From positions 1 to 64,000 of the forward strand of contig MVRN01000033.1 of NCBI GenBank assembly GCA_002067965.1: a stretch of 64,000 bases of DNA, in the 5' to 3' direction. Within the stretch, counting starts at the first letter, position 1; the number at the start of each line of letters is the position of its first letter. Shown in pieces: positions 27,660 to 37,091 of the stretch. Made by a program: the position numbers and the translations under genes. The notes beneath the pieces are model-generated. The model had not been told where the DNA came from and did no database searches. It saw only the letters and a list, made by a program, of their open reading frames with translations. This stretch comes from Pelotomaculum sp. PtaU1.Bin035. Lineage in GTDB: Bacteria > Bacillota > Desulfotomaculia > Desulfotomaculales > Pelotomaculaceae.

Positions 27660-29762
27660 GTGAAAAATATCACTATCCATGGTAATACCGACATGGATGC
27701 CCTGGCGGCTATGGTTGCGGCTCAAAAACCGTACCCCGCCGCGGTAATGGTTTTTCCAGGAAAACTTTCCCGCAGTGTTGAAGAATTTATGGCTTTATAT
27801 AAAGATACCCTGGATGTAAAAGAGGTTAGGGATATTGACCCCGTTTTAGTCGATTTGGTAATTCTGGTGGATACCAAATCTCCCGGGTACTTGGCCAATC
27901 TGGGGGAAGTTAACGATATTCTGGGTGTTATGGGCGGCGGTGGCCACAATGCCGCCGCTTCAGCCACTATTAAGAAGTCTCATGTTGAAGAGTTGGCCGG
28001 TCAGCTTATGGATGCGATCCGGTCCAACGTGCGGCTGCCAATCAATGCCGCCGCCATTATGAGCAGCCCGGTTAAAACAATTACCCCCGATACTATTATT
28101 GAGGAAGCCGGCCAGGTTATGCTTCGCTATGGCCATACCGGACTGCCGGTAGTAAAGGATGAACAGGTACTGGGGATAGTTTCCCGCCGCGATGTGGAAA
28201 AAGCGGCCCACCACGGCTTGGGCCAAGCGCCGGTTAATGGATTTATGACCAGCAACTTGGTATCCGTCAGTCCGGAAGTTCCCGCGCCTGTAATGCGGGA
28301 ATTAATGATTGAGCACGATATCGGCAGGTTGCCGGTGATCAAAAATGGAAAGTTGGTAGGAATTGTCACCCGCAGTGATGTGTTGCGTACCCTCCATGGC
28401 AGCGGCTTGCATAGCGGGTATCAAGCAGTAAAGAAGGGCCGAGCTTACCAAATATCGTCTAATAATATTCAAGCTCTGATGTACCGCGGCCTGCCTGTAG
28501 AATTTATGGAAGTATTGAAACGATCCGGGGATTTAGCTTCAGGAATGGGATGTAAGGTTTACGCCGCCGGTGGTATCGTCCGCGATCTTTTTCTGGGCAT
28601 TGAGTGCCTGGATATTGATCTGGTTGTGGAAGGGAACGGTATCGAATTAGCTGAAGCCATGAGTAAAGAATATCATGGGCGGTTGCGCGCGCATCCTAAA
28701 TTCGGCACGGCAAAAATATTATTCCCCGATGGCCGGCAGGTTGACGTGACAACTGCCAGGGTGGAGTTTTATCAGCATCCGGCGGCCATGCCGCAGGTGG
28801 AGATGTCGTCTTTACAACAGGATCTTTACCGCCGGGACTTTTCCATAAATGCTATGGCGGTGTCTCTGAATAGGGGAAGCTTCGGTGATGTCGTGGATTT
28901 TTTCGGAGGCCGGGAGGATCTGGAGCGCGGCCTCATCCGTGTTCTGCACAACCTGAGCTTTATTGAAGACCCTACGCGTATTTTGCGGGCAGTAAAATTC
29001 GAAAAACGCTACCATATGAACCTGGAGTCTCAGACTCAAATGTTAATTAAAGAGGCAATACGCAATAATATGCTGGCCAGGGTTTCTGTTGAGCGAGTCT
29101 GGGAAGAATTAAAATACATCTTTCGTGAGCCGAGGCCTGCCCCGGCGCTGGCCCGAATTATAGATCTGCAGTTATGGGATTTTTTATTCCCGGGGGTAGA
29201 ATCTTTTAAGGTTAAGCAGGTTCTGTCTGAATTCTCCCGTTCGGTCAAAGCATTGCGTTTTTGGGATTTGGTTGAACCGGATGAACCCTGGATGGTTTAC
29301 TTTCTGGCAATTTTACACAGTGCGGATTGGACCACTGCCAGCAAGATTTGCCGGCGCTACAGCTTGAACAAGCGCCAGATGGATAAGGCGGCAGCGGCGC
29401 TGGGCGGTTGGCGGGGTTTGCTGGGCAAACTTCAGGAACCCGGCGATATTACTTTAAGTGAATTGGCCAGGCAAGTGATGTCGGTACCAAAGGAAGTATA
29501 CCCGCTAATATTAAGTTATCTTATCGATAATGCTTCAATGAGGCGTTTCCGTCAGGTGCTTACCGTCATTTGTTACAATAAGCCTTCGATTAACGGCAAG
29601 GACTTGCGGATAATGGGATACAAGCCCGGGCCGGTGTTTAAAAGAGTATTGGACGCGGTATGGCAGGCGCGCCTGGACGGAATGATACGCACTAGGCAGG
29701 AAGAACTGAGTTATGCAAAGGAGTATCTATCGGGATACGAAGGAGCGATAAGAAGTGTTTAA
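27660..29762 (+). CDS. CBS-domain tRNA nucleotidyltransferase with a truncated DHH domain
   Basis: A 700-residue fusion. Residues 1-76 match the start of a DHH phosphoesterase domain (NTDMDALAAMV, VILVDTKSPG). Residues 84-110 match the end of its DHHA1 part (NDILGVMGGGGHNAAAS). About 165-170 residues usually found between them are missing, including the DHH motif, while the frame is kept. Two CBS domains follow (about 135-255), then a polyA polymerase/CCA-adding domain with AGGIVRDLFLGI near 303, catalytic DID near 317, RRDFSINAMA and EDPTRILRAVKFEKRY. The last part should add or repair the CCA end of tRNA. The DHH activity is presumably lost. GTG 27660 follows GGGAGGG. The stop overlaps the next gene by 8 nt. 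Confidence 0.88.
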   Translation: MKNITIHGNTDMDALAAMVAAQKPYPAAVMVFPGKLSRSVEEFMALYKDTLDVKEVRDIDPVLVDLVILVDTKSPGYLANLGEVNDILGVMGGGGHNAAASATIKKSHVEELAGQLMDAIRSNVRLPINAAAIMSSPVKTITPDTIIEEAGQVMLRYGHTGLPVVKDEQVLGIVSRRDVEKAAHHGLGQAPVNGFMTSNLVSVSPEVPAPVMRELMIEHDIGRLPVIKNGKLVGIVTRSDVLRTLHGSGLHSGYQAVKKGRAYQISSNNIQALMYRGLPVEFMEVLKRSGDLASGMGCKVYAAGGIVRDLFLGIECLDIDLVVEGNGIELAEAMSKEYHGRLRAHPKFGTAKILFPDGRQVDVTTARVEFYQHPAAMPQVEMSSLQQDLYRRDFSINAMAVSLNRGSFGDVVDFFGGREDLERGLIRVLHNLSFIEDPTRILRAVKFEKRYHMNLESQTQMLIKEAIRNNMLARVSVERVWEELKYIFREPRPAPALARIIDLQLWDFLFPGVESFKVKQVLSEFSRSVKALRFWDLVEPDEPWMVYFLAILHSADWTTASKICRRYSLNKRQMDKAAAALGGWRGLLGKLQEPGDITLSELARQVMSVPKEVYPLILSYLIDNASMRRFRQVLTVICYNKPSINGKDLRIMGYKPGPVFKRVLDAVWQARLDGMIRTRQEELSYAKEYLSGYEGAIRSV

Positions 29763-30387
29763 TTTGCCAAGTCTGCACAGCATAGCCCTGATGCTTCCAG
29801 CAATAATCCTGGGCTTGACCTTTCATGAATTTGCCCACGGGTGGGTGGCTGACCGGTTAGGGGATCGTACCGCGCGCAATCTAGGGCGTCTTACCATCAA
29901 CCCGCTGGCTCATATCGATCCCATTGGCTTTCTTTTATTATTTTTTGCAGGTTTTGGTTGGGCTAAACCGGTGCCTGTAAACTCATATAATCTGAGGTGT
30001 GATATGAAGCAAGGAATGCTGTTGGTAGCATTGGCCGGCCCGGCGACAAACATGCTACTCGCCGTCCTTTCAGCAGTAGTTTTTGGCGCCCTGATGGGTT
30101 TGCGCCTGCCTTATTTCCGTGAGATCATGCTGTATATGATCCAGATTAATGTAGTTTTGGCTATATTTAATTTAATCCCAATTCCACCGCTTGACGGCTC
30201 AAAGATATTGGCCGGGATTCTGCCCGGCAGGCAGGTCTGGTTGGACCAGCTTGAGAGGTATGGGCCGATCTTGCTAATATTGCTTTTATTCACCGGGGTA
30301 ATCAACATTGTTTTTAGTATTTTGGTTAGCCCGGTTTTCAATATCTTGAATGTGCTTGCGAGGGGTATTGCCCGCCTGGTAATGTAA
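29755..30387 (+). CDS. Site-2-protease-like M50 metallopeptidase
   Basis: A 210-residue membrane protein with about five hydrophobic segments. The zinc motif HEFAH (HExxH) is near residue 23 and the third ligand region is IPIPPLDGSKIL near residue 143. It lacks PDZ domains, placing it in the small SpoIVFB/YwhC-like class of intramembrane proteases. The substrate is unknown. GTG 29755 lies inside the end of the previous gene (8-nt overlap), so translation is coupled, and trpS follows 48 nt later, as is common in Clostridia. Confidence 0.88.
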   Translation: MFNLPSLHSIALMLPAIILGLTFHEFAHGWVADRLGDRTARNLGRLTINPLAHIDPIGFLLLFFAGFGWAKPVPVNSYNLRCDMKQGMLLVALAGPATNMLLAVLSAVVFGALMGLRLPYFREIMLYMIQINVVLAIFNLIPIPPLDGSKILAGILPGRQVWLDQLERYGPILLILLLFTGVINIVFSILVSPVFNILNVLARGIARLVM

Positions 30388-30435
30388 ATATATTGAATTA
30401 AAGGCACATGTAAGACAGAGAAGGGGGAAGTAATA

Positions 30436-31419
30436 ATGACAAAAGGTACAATTGTCAGTGGTATGCGCCCAACGGGGAAACTACATCTGGGACACCTGTA
30501 TGTTTTGGAAAACTGGGCCCGGTTGCAAAAAGAATATGATTGTCATTATTTCGTTGCGGACTGGCATGCCCTGAGCACGGCTTTCGAGGACAACTCATCT
30601 TTGAGAGAAAATACAAGAGAAATGGTGACGGACTGGCTGGCGGTGGGGCTCGACCCGGAGAAAAGCGTTATTTTTGTCCAGTCGGATGTACTGCAGCATG
30701 CTGAACTACACTTGATTTTTTCAATGATCACACCGTTATCCTGGCTGGAGCGGGTACCGACTTTTAAAGACCAGGTGCAGCAGCTAAAAGAGCAGGGAAA
30801 AGACATCAACACCTACGGCTTCCTCGGTTACCCCTTGCTTCAGGCGGCTGATATTTTGATGTATAAAGCGGACGCGGTGCCGGTGGGTGAGGATCAGCTT
30901 CCACACCTTGAGTTATGCCGGGAAGTGGCCCGCCGTTTTAATTACCTGTACCATCCAATATTCCCCGAACCACAAGGGCTTTTAGCCGAGGTGCCGCTGT
31001 TGCCGGGCATTGACGGGCGCAAGATGAGTAAGAGTTATTATAACGACATTGCCCTTAGCGCGGAGCCGGGTGTAGTAAAAGAAAAGGTTAACGCCATGGT
31101 CACCGATCCCGCACGTGTTCGTAAGACCGACCCCGGCCACCCGGAAGTCTGCATCGTTCACCAGTACCATAGCATTTATACCGCGGACAAACTGGCCGAG
31201 TTTGAAGAAGGCTGCCGGGGCGGCAAGATTGGTTGCGTGGCATGTAAGAAATTGCTTTTTGCAAGCCTTGAGAATGTCATGGCTCCTATTAGAGAGCGCC
31301 GGGCGGAAATATTAAAACGGCCGGGTTATGTAGATGATATTCTTGCGGAAGGAGCCGGAAAAGCCAAACTAAAAGCAGCTGAGACTATGAAAATAGTTCG
31401 GGAAGTAGTAGGGACTTAG
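30436..31419 (+). CDS. trpS: Tryptophanyl-tRNA synthetase
   Basis: A 327-residue class I aminoacyl-tRNA synthetase that charges tRNA-Trp. The HIGH-type signature is GMRPTGKLHLGHLY near residue 9 and the KMSKS loop is GRKMSKSYYN near residue 195. Length is normal. ATG 30436 follows AGGGGGAAG. In many Clostridia scpA and scpB follow the M50 protease or trpS; they are not here. Confidence 0.95.
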   Translation: MTKGTIVSGMRPTGKLHLGHLYVLENWARLQKEYDCHYFVADWHALSTAFEDNSSLRENTREMVTDWLAVGLDPEKSVIFVQSDVLQHAELHLIFSMITPLSWLERVPTFKDQVQQLKEQGKDINTYGFLGYPLLQAADILMYKADAVPVGEDQLPHLELCREVARRFNYLYHPIFPEPQGLLAEVPLLPGIDGRKMSKSYYNDIALSAEPGVVKEKVNAMVTDPARVRKTDPGHPEVCIVHQYHSIYTADKLAEFEEGCRGGKIGCVACKKLLFASLENVMAPIRERRAEILKRPGYVDDILAEGAGKAKLKAAETMKIVREVVGT

Positions 31420-31485
31420 GTGAATAGAAGTTCTATCGTATAGTTCCAGGATGTAGTGGAAAAATAATGCAGAGGTGTTGATCAG

Positions 31486-32022
31486 GTGAGCAGGGTTTGC
31501 CTTGTTATCTTGATAATAATAATACTTCTGCTTTTTCTTTCTCTCACTGCAGCAAGGGTCCGGTTTTGCTATTCAAGGTGGGGGTGGGACGATAAGCTTA
31601 CGCTGGGATTTTCTTTGTGGAGCGGGTTGTTTTATTACCAATTTGAACTTCCGGCAATCCAGATGAAAAAAAAGAAAAGGTGGAACGTCTCTAATATTGT
31701 TAAAGATTCACGTATTTATAGCACAGCCTTTTACTACTTGCTGGAGAAGGTTCAGTTGCGCCGGTTTTCCTGGCGGACAGAGATAGGGGCGGGGGATCCT
31801 TGTCAAACTGGACTTATTACTGGGGCGGCCTGGGGTGTGAAAGGATTTATTTTAACCGTAATTTATCGTTTAATTTCACCAGGCGGCGCCAGGCCGGTGG
31901 TGGAAATTACGCCAAATTTTGAGAAGACATGCTTTAATACTGTTTTGGACTGTATATTCGAGATCCGGCTTGGCTACCTTTTTATCACGGGTTTCAAAGC
32001 CTTTTTATTAAGGTACAGATAA
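31486..32022 (+). CDS. DUF2953 membrane-anchored protein
   Basis: A 178-residue protein with an N-terminal hydrophobic helix (CLVILIIIILLLFLSL) and a basic, partly beta-rich remainder. Features typical of DUF2953 are the FCYSRWGWDDKLTLGFSLW start, the central WRTEIGAGDP-type segment followed by TGAAWGVKG, and a PNFEKTCFNTVLDCIFEIR end. The family is found in spore formers, often near ytfJ; its role is unknown. ytfJ is about 8.7 kb away here, so the usual pair has been separated. GTG 31486 has AGGTGTTGATCAG upstream. Confidence 0.75.
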   Translation: MSRVCLVILIIIILLLFLSLTAARVRFCYSRWGWDDKLTLGFSLWSGLFYYQFELPAIQMKKKKRWNVSNIVKDSRIYSTAFYYLLEKVQLRRFSWRTEIGAGDPCQTGLITGAAWGVKGFILTVIYRLISPGGARPVVEITPNFEKTCFNTVLDCIFEIRLGYLFITGFKAFLLRYR

Positions 32023-32104
32023 ATTTACCTTTAGCTGCTTGCTAATGTTAAGGTATGGTTGGGGAATATATTGGGGGTGGCGCTATAATTTTTTTAGTTC
32101 AGTG

Positions 32105-32320
32105 GTAGGATTTATAGATATCCTGGAAAAATATATACTATTAATTTACATGAAGACTATTATATTTGAGTCCTATGCTGCTAGCCGTATTCATGAAAAT
32201 AATGACATTGATATGGCCATAGTTAGTCCTGAGTTGGGGTATGATCGGATAGAGGAAATGATATTAACATCACAAAGTGCATATAATGCACACGGGGAAA
32301 TTAATACGAGGGCGGATTAG
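32105..32320 (+). pseudogene. Decayed MNT-type nucleotidyltransferase
   Basis: The frame reads IIFESYAASRIHENNDIDMAI, which matches the MNT nucleotidyltransferase core (normally xLFGSYARGxAxxxSDIDLAV). The catalytic GS has become ES, and the frame ends 30 residues later. The longer open frame starting at 32039 has no ribosome site. MNT proteins usually act as antitoxins with HEPN partners; no HEPN gene is seen. This is a remnant just upstream of the SIR2-like gene. Confidence 0.55.
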
Positions 32321-32321
32321 T

Positions 32322-33293
32322 GTGAAGACTGTTTACGTTTTTGGAGCAGGTGCTTCGGCTGCGGAGGGTGCTCCGGTGCTGCGCGACTTTCTTAAAATAG
32401 CCTACCGGTTTTTCAAAGAAGAGAATTACAGTACTGAACTGGATATTGTTTGGGAGTTTCTCAAACACTTTCACGGTTCCGGGACTATGATACGCCATGC
32501 TGACGAGCTTGACAGGTTTCCGGGGTTGGAAGAAATATTCAACATTGTTGACTGGTCTTTGCTCCAGAACCAGGCGTTTTCGATCAGGTTTTCCAGGGCA
32601 CGGTTACATGAATTAAAAACGGCTTTAGTTAAACTCATCAGCATGACCCTCGATAAGTCGCTCCACTCATATAACGGTATTCACCAGTCTTTTGTATCCG
32701 AGGTAATCAGGGGCGGCGAGGAGATCTCTACTTTTATATCTCTTAATTATGATATTGTTCTCGATAATGCCATTCGAACCACCGGATACGCTCCGGAATA
32801 CGGTTTCTACGGCAACCACTCGGATCATCAGGATTGCCGGAGGGGAATCCCGCTCTATAAACTGCACGGTTCTTTGAACTGGTCCTTTTGTCCCCTTTGC
32901 GGTGAAATTTCGGAACATAACGAGAAGGTTGCGCACCTTCTCTTTAAAGATAAATTTTCAATCACTTGCCTGAACTGCGGCAGTGATAATTCCCAGGCGA
33001 TCATCATAGCGCCGACTTTATATAAGTCTTACAATATTAACAGGCTGCAAAACATTTGGGATTGCGCGGGCAAGTCAATTAGCTTGTCCGACCGGCTGGT
33101 CTTTATCGGCTATTCCCTGGCCCCGGCAGATACTTCAATTATAGCGACAATCAAGAGGGCTCTTAACACAAGGAATAAAAAACGTGAGATAGTAGTGATA
33201 AACCCGAACGAAGAGGTGTGCCGCCGCTACAAACAGATTTTCGGGGAAAGTTGCCGCGTGCTTTGTCAAAAGTTTACGGGAGAGCAAACGTAA
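32322..33293 (+). CDS. SIR2-like protein
   Basis: A 323-residue protein with a SIR2-type NAD-binding fold. It opens with VYVFGAGASAAEGAP (residues 4-18). Candidate catalytic residues are N142 in SLNYDIV and H182 in KLHGSLNW, the Asn/His pair typical of bacterial SIR2 NADases. Two CxxC pairs (C190/C193 and about C216/C219) form a zinc ribbon, and FIGYSLAPADT lies near the C-terminus. It may hydrolyse NAD+, as SIR2 domains of anti-phage systems do, or it may be a deacylase-like relative. GTG 32322 follows GAGGG. recQ follows after 30 nt. Confidence 0.75.
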   Translation: MKTVYVFGAGASAAEGAPVLRDFLKIAYRFFKEENYSTELDIVWEFLKHFHGSGTMIRHADELDRFPGLEEIFNIVDWSLLQNQAFSIRFSRARLHELKTALVKLISMTLDKSLHSYNGIHQSFVSEVIRGGEEISTFISLNYDIVLDNAIRTTGYAPEYGFYGNHSDHQDCRRGIPLYKLHGSLNWSFCPLCGEISEHNEKVAHLLFKDKFSITCLNCGSDNSQAIIIAPTLYKSYNINRLQNIWDCAGKSISLSDRLVFIGYSLAPADTSIIATIKRALNTRNKKREIVVINPNEEVCRRYKQIFGESCRVLCQKFTGEQT

Positions 33294-33323
33294 AATATTC
33301 TATTAAGCACCGGAGGTATTGTT

Positions 33324-35171
33324 ATGGGAACAAAGCAAAGCTTAGAGGAAGTTTTACAAAGGATCTTTGATTTTGACTGTTTCCGCCCGGGACAAAAAGA
33401 AGTAATCGAAGCTGCTCTTGCGGGAGATGACGTGTTGGCGGTAATGCCTACCGGGAGTGGAAAATCACTGTGTTACCAGTTGCCGGCTTTGCTGCTTCCG
33501 GGCTTGACGCTGGTGGTTTCTCCCCTTGTTGCGTTGATGAAGGACCAGGTGGACAACCTTGAGGAAAGGAACTTGTTCAAGGCTACTATGCTCAATAGCC
33601 AGCTTGGTATGGAAGATTACAGGGTTAGAATGCATGGTATACGCAACAATAGTTATAAATTAATTTATGTTGCTCCGGAGCGACTGCGTAACAAGTATTT
33701 TGCCGAGTTGTTCGCTGAATTGGGAATAGACTTGCTGGTTGTGGATGAAGCCCATTGTATTTCCCAGTGGGGGCACGATTTCCGGCCGGATTACCTCCGC
33801 GTAAAGGAGTTTTACGGTCAACTGCCGCGGCGTCCCTGTATTATAGCCCTGACTGCCACAGCTACGCCGGAAGTTAAGCAGGATATTCTAAACCAGCTTG
33901 GCATTCAAGATGCCAGGATGGTACTCGCAGGCAGCGACCGGCCAAACTTGTTCATTTCTGTGAAAAGGATAGCGCGCGAACAGGAGAAGCGGGCGGCTTT
34001 GAAGGATTTTTTAAAGGAGCGGCAGGGGAGCGGAATTATTTACGCTGCTACCAGGAAAGAGAGCGAGACTGTGGCCGTATGGATACGTGATAGATTGGGT
34101 ATTCCCACAGCTTGTTACCATGCCGGGCTGACTCCTGCCGAGCGCTCCAGGGTGCAGGACGCCTTTGTCAGGGAAGAGGTAAGGGTGGTTGTCGCCACTA
34201 ATGCTTTCGGAATGGGGATAGATAAAGCTAATATACGTTACGTTATCCACTATAACCTCCCGGCGACCTTGGAAGCGTTTTACCAGGAGATCGGAAGGGC
34301 CGGGCGTGATGGCCTGCCGGCCCAATGCCTGCTGTTGTTTTCTTTAAAAGATAAGAGGCTGCAAGAATGGATCATTGATAAGGATGCTGTCACCAGTGAA
34401 GATCTAGCTTCATTTTGGCGAGCTTGCGCCAAGTATTCTGAAGGTGGACAGGCTGCTATACCGCTTGCCTGGCTGGAACGGTCCGGCCTGTCTGAAATCA
34501 AACAGCGCCTGGTTGTCAGTATGCTTGAACGGCTTCAGGCGGTTAAATTAATTGATCGTGACGGAGATTTTTTGTACTTGGAGCCGGGACCACAGCGCCC
34601 CGTGCCTGCGGCAGTGAGGGCTGCATTGCAGGAAGTGGAAAAGCGGCAGGTATACCGCAAGGATAAGTTATCCGCCATGATGAACTGGGCGAATACTACC
34701 GGTTGCAGAAGGAACCTGTTGATGGAGTACTTCGGCGAAAAACCGGAAGGCAAAACAAAACCTTGTTGCGACAGCTGTCTGGCTATAGCTGCAGGCAGGA
34801 TGGAATTTTCGCAAGAACCGTTGTTAGCGCTCGCTTGTATAGCTGAACTGCCGCGCGGAGTAGGCCGGAAGAAACTTGCCTGCATTCTCCGGGGTGTTTC
34901 TTCGGGTAATACGTCGGTTATTGGGTATGCCCATCTGAATTGTTACCGCAGCCTGGCCGGTAGGGGCGAGAAAAATGTTCTGGAAATGATCGACCGGCTC
35001 CTGGCGGACGGTTATCTTGCCTTGAATGGTACGGAGTACCCGGTGGTAGTTTTAACTAAGCAGGGTAGAGAGGCTTTGAAGAAAAGAGAACCCCTCCCAA
35101 TAGGTATAAAAATGAGTCCAAATAAAGAAGATAATATAATAATTGAATCGCTAGAACAAGACAGGGGATAA
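33324..35171 (+). CDS. recQ: ATP-dependent DNA helicase RecQ
   Basis: A 615-residue 3'-5' superfamily-2 helicase for recombination and repair. Walker A is PTGSGKS with K47; DEAH is in VVDEAHCISQWGHD; motif VI is QEIGRAGRDG near residue 320. The zinc-binding RecQ-Ct follows, with cysteines in CRRNLLMEYF and CCDSC near residues 463-490. The last 100 residues form a divergent HRDC-less or winged-helix region. ATG 33324 has CGGAGG upstream. It lies directly upstream of ku and ligD genes, which suggests a repair operon. Confidence 0.93.
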   Translation: MGTKQSLEEVLQRIFDFDCFRPGQKEVIEAALAGDDVLAVMPTGSGKSLCYQLPALLLPGLTLVVSPLVALMKDQVDNLEERNLFKATMLNSQLGMEDYRVRMHGIRNNSYKLIYVAPERLRNKYFAELFAELGIDLLVVDEAHCISQWGHDFRPDYLRVKEFYGQLPRRPCIIALTATATPEVKQDILNQLGIQDARMVLAGSDRPNLFISVKRIAREQEKRAALKDFLKERQGSGIIYAATRKESETVAVWIRDRLGIPTACYHAGLTPAERSRVQDAFVREEVRVVVATNAFGMGIDKANIRYVIHYNLPATLEAFYQEIGRAGRDGLPAQCLLLFSLKDKRLQEWIIDKDAVTSEDLASFWRACAKYSEGGQAAIPLAWLERSGLSEIKQRLVVSMLERLQAVKLIDRDGDFLYLEPGPQRPVPAAVRAALQEVEKRQVYRKDKLSAMMNWANTTGCRRNLLMEYFGEKPEGKTKPCCDSCLAIAAGRMEFSQEPLLALACIAELPRGVGRKKLACILRGVSSGNTSVIGYAHLNCYRSLAGRGEKNVLEMIDRLLADGYLALNGTEYPVVVLTKQGREALKKREPLPIGIKMSPNKEDNIIIESLEQDRG

Positions 35172-35188
35172 CATCTAAAAATTGAAAC

Positions 35189-36040
35189 GTGGTGAGAAAA
35201 ATTCGCCCAATCTGGAAAGGCGCATTAAGTTTCGGTTTGGTTTATATGCCAGTGAAACTTTATGCCGCTGCTGAACAAAAGGACATTAGATTTAATTACC
35301 TGCATGCAAAATGTAAAAATCCTGTACGGTACAAGCGTTATTGCCCATATTGCCGGTCTGAAGTCTCTATGGAGGAAATCGTTAAAGGATACGAGTATGA
35401 AAAAGGGAAATACGTCATTATTAAAGAGGAAGACCTTGAAAAGCTCTCAGAGAATGAGGGCGGCAAGAGCATAGAAATCCTGGATTTTGTTAACCTTGCG
35501 GAAATCGACCCGGTTTATTATGAAAAGGCATATTATCTGGCTCCCGGCGAGGGGGGCGCCAAGGTTTATGAACTTTTCAAAAGGGCTATAGCTGAAACCG
35601 GCAAAGTGGCAGTGGCCAGAGTGCTCATCCGCAGCCGGGAAGCTTTAGCCGCGATCAGGGTAAGCGGGAATATTCTGATTATGAGTACCATGCATTACCC
35701 GGACGAAATAAGGCAGGCCGGTGTTCTGCCGGAGTTGAATTACACAGTAAATTTGCATGAAAATGAAGTAAAAATGGCAGTTAGCCTGATTAACAGCCTG
35801 TCGGCTGAATTCCAGCCGGAGAAATATACAGACGCATACAGGAAATCCCTCATAGAGGAAATCCAGGCCAGAATAGCCGGCGAGGCTGTAGAAGTGCCTG
35901 TAAAGCCGGAAGCGGGCAAGTTTGTTGACCTAATGGAAGCGCTAAGGGCAAGCATAGAACTGGCCAGGGAAGAACGGGAGAAACAAGGGAAAACATTAAA
36001 AGAAGCTAAACCGGAAAAGGCGAAGCGAAAGACGTCTTAG
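35189..36040 (+). CDS. ku: Ku end-binding protein for non-homologous end joining
   Basis: A 283-residue bacterial Ku homolog. It forms a ring dimer on DNA ends and recruits LigD. It starts with the typical RPIWKGALSFGLVYMPVKLY and has KRYCPYC and KGYEYEKGKYVIIKEEDLE. The core ends near residue 250, and the tail is lysine-rich (EKAKRKTS), as in other bacterial Ku. GTG 35189 or the adjacent GTG 35192 is the start; no strong ribosome site is seen. Only 17 nt separate it from recQ and 5 nt from the ligase gene. Confidence 0.94.
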   Translation: MVRKIRPIWKGALSFGLVYMPVKLYAAAEQKDIRFNYLHAKCKNPVRYKRYCPYCRSEVSMEEIVKGYEYEKGKYVIIKEEDLEKLSENEGGKSIEILDFVNLAEIDPVYYEKAYYLAPGEGGAKVYELFKRAIAETGKVAVARVLIRSREALAAIRVSGNILIMSTMHYPDEIRQAGVLPELNYTVNLHENEVKMAVSLINSLSAEFQPEKYTDAYRKSLIEEIQARIAGEAVEVPVKPEAGKFVDLMEALRASIELAREEREKQGKTLKEAKPEKAKRKTS

Positions 36041-36045
36041 GGCAG

Positions 36046-37011
36046 GTGAAACTTGTTATAAAAAATGAAAAATTACCTCTATTGCGTCCAATGCTGGCGG
36101 TAAGCTCCAAGCCTTTTGACAGCGCCGGGCACCTGTACGAAATAAAGTGGGACGGTTACCGCAGCCTTGCCTATCTGGACGGCGGGACAATAATCCGTTC
36201 CCGAAATTTGATCGAGTTAAGCAGTAAATTTCCCGAACTAAGCGGATTGCATAATAAAGTAAAGCGGCATCCGGCAATTATTGATGGTGAGATAGTTGTT
36301 TTTGAAAATGGGAAGCCTTCCTTTGCCAAACTTCAGTCGGGCGGCAGGATGGACATAACTGAGCGAAATAGCCGGGTTTGCGCGTGCCCGGCTGTTTTCA
36401 TCGCTTTCGATGTACTTTTTTCTGACGGAAAGTCATTGATGGAACTGCCCCTGTTGGAAAGAAAAAAGATTCTAAATGATATGGTTACGCCCGGAGACGA
36501 CGTTTTTATATCCCAGTACATTCTTGGCGGCGGTATTGACTTTTACAATGCTTGTGCCAAAGAAGGGCTGGAGGGCGTCGTTGCCAAAAAACTGGAAAGT
36601 GTATACAAACCGGGCCGCCGTTCAGCTTACTGGAGAAAATTCAGACATACCAGGGAGGCTGACTTAATCATATGCGGCTATCAACCCGGCAGGTCCGGAC
36701 AAGGCCTTGGTTCACTCGTTCTTGGTGGAAAAAGGGAGGGGAAATTGGTTTATCAGGGTAAAGTGGGAACGGGTTTTAGTTTCCGGGAGGCTGAGGCGTT
36801 GCTCGACGGATTGCGCAAAATTGAAGTGGCGGAGGCTCCCCTGGGCGTTCCCGGGGAGGAAAGAGGACGTACGAGGTGGGTACGCCCATTATTGGTTTGT
36901 TCGGTAAATTACCTTACTACCACAGCCGACGGTTGCCTCCGCCACCCCATTTACCGGGGTATGCGCAGGGACAAGTCTCCGGGCGAATGCCCCGCTGTGA
37001 CGGAAGAGTAA
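36046..37011 (+). CDS. ligD: ATP-dependent DNA ligase, LigD ligase domain
   Basis: A 321-residue ligase consisting of only the nucleotidyltransferase and OB-fold parts of LigD. The adenylated lysine is K34 in EIKWDGYR (motif I); other motifs are IIDGEIVVF, EGLEGVVAKKLESVYKPGRR and YWRKFRHTREADLIICGY. It seals breaks held by Ku. GTG 36046 follows AGGGCAG. The polymerase part of LigD is encoded separately 1.7 kb downstream, and no phosphoesterase domain is present in the window. Confidence 0.9.
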   Translation: MKLVIKNEKLPLLRPMLAVSSKPFDSAGHLYEIKWDGYRSLAYLDGGTIIRSRNLIELSSKFPELSGLHNKVKRHPAIIDGEIVVFENGKPSFAKLQSGGRMDITERNSRVCACPAVFIAFDVLFSDGKSLMELPLLERKKILNDMVTPGDDVFISQYILGGGIDFYNACAKEGLEGVVAKKLESVYKPGRRSAYWRKFRHTREADLIICGYQPGRSGQGLGSLVLGGKREGKLVYQGKVGTGFSFREAEALLDGLRKIEVAEAPLGVPGEERGRTRWVRPLLVCSVNYLTTTADGCLRHPIYRGMRRDKSPGECPAVTEE

Positions 37012-37091
37012 AGCCGTGGAAAAAAATGAGGTACCGTTCATCCAAAGTATCAATATAATGTCATAAGAACCTTCCTTTGGGGGTATTTGAC

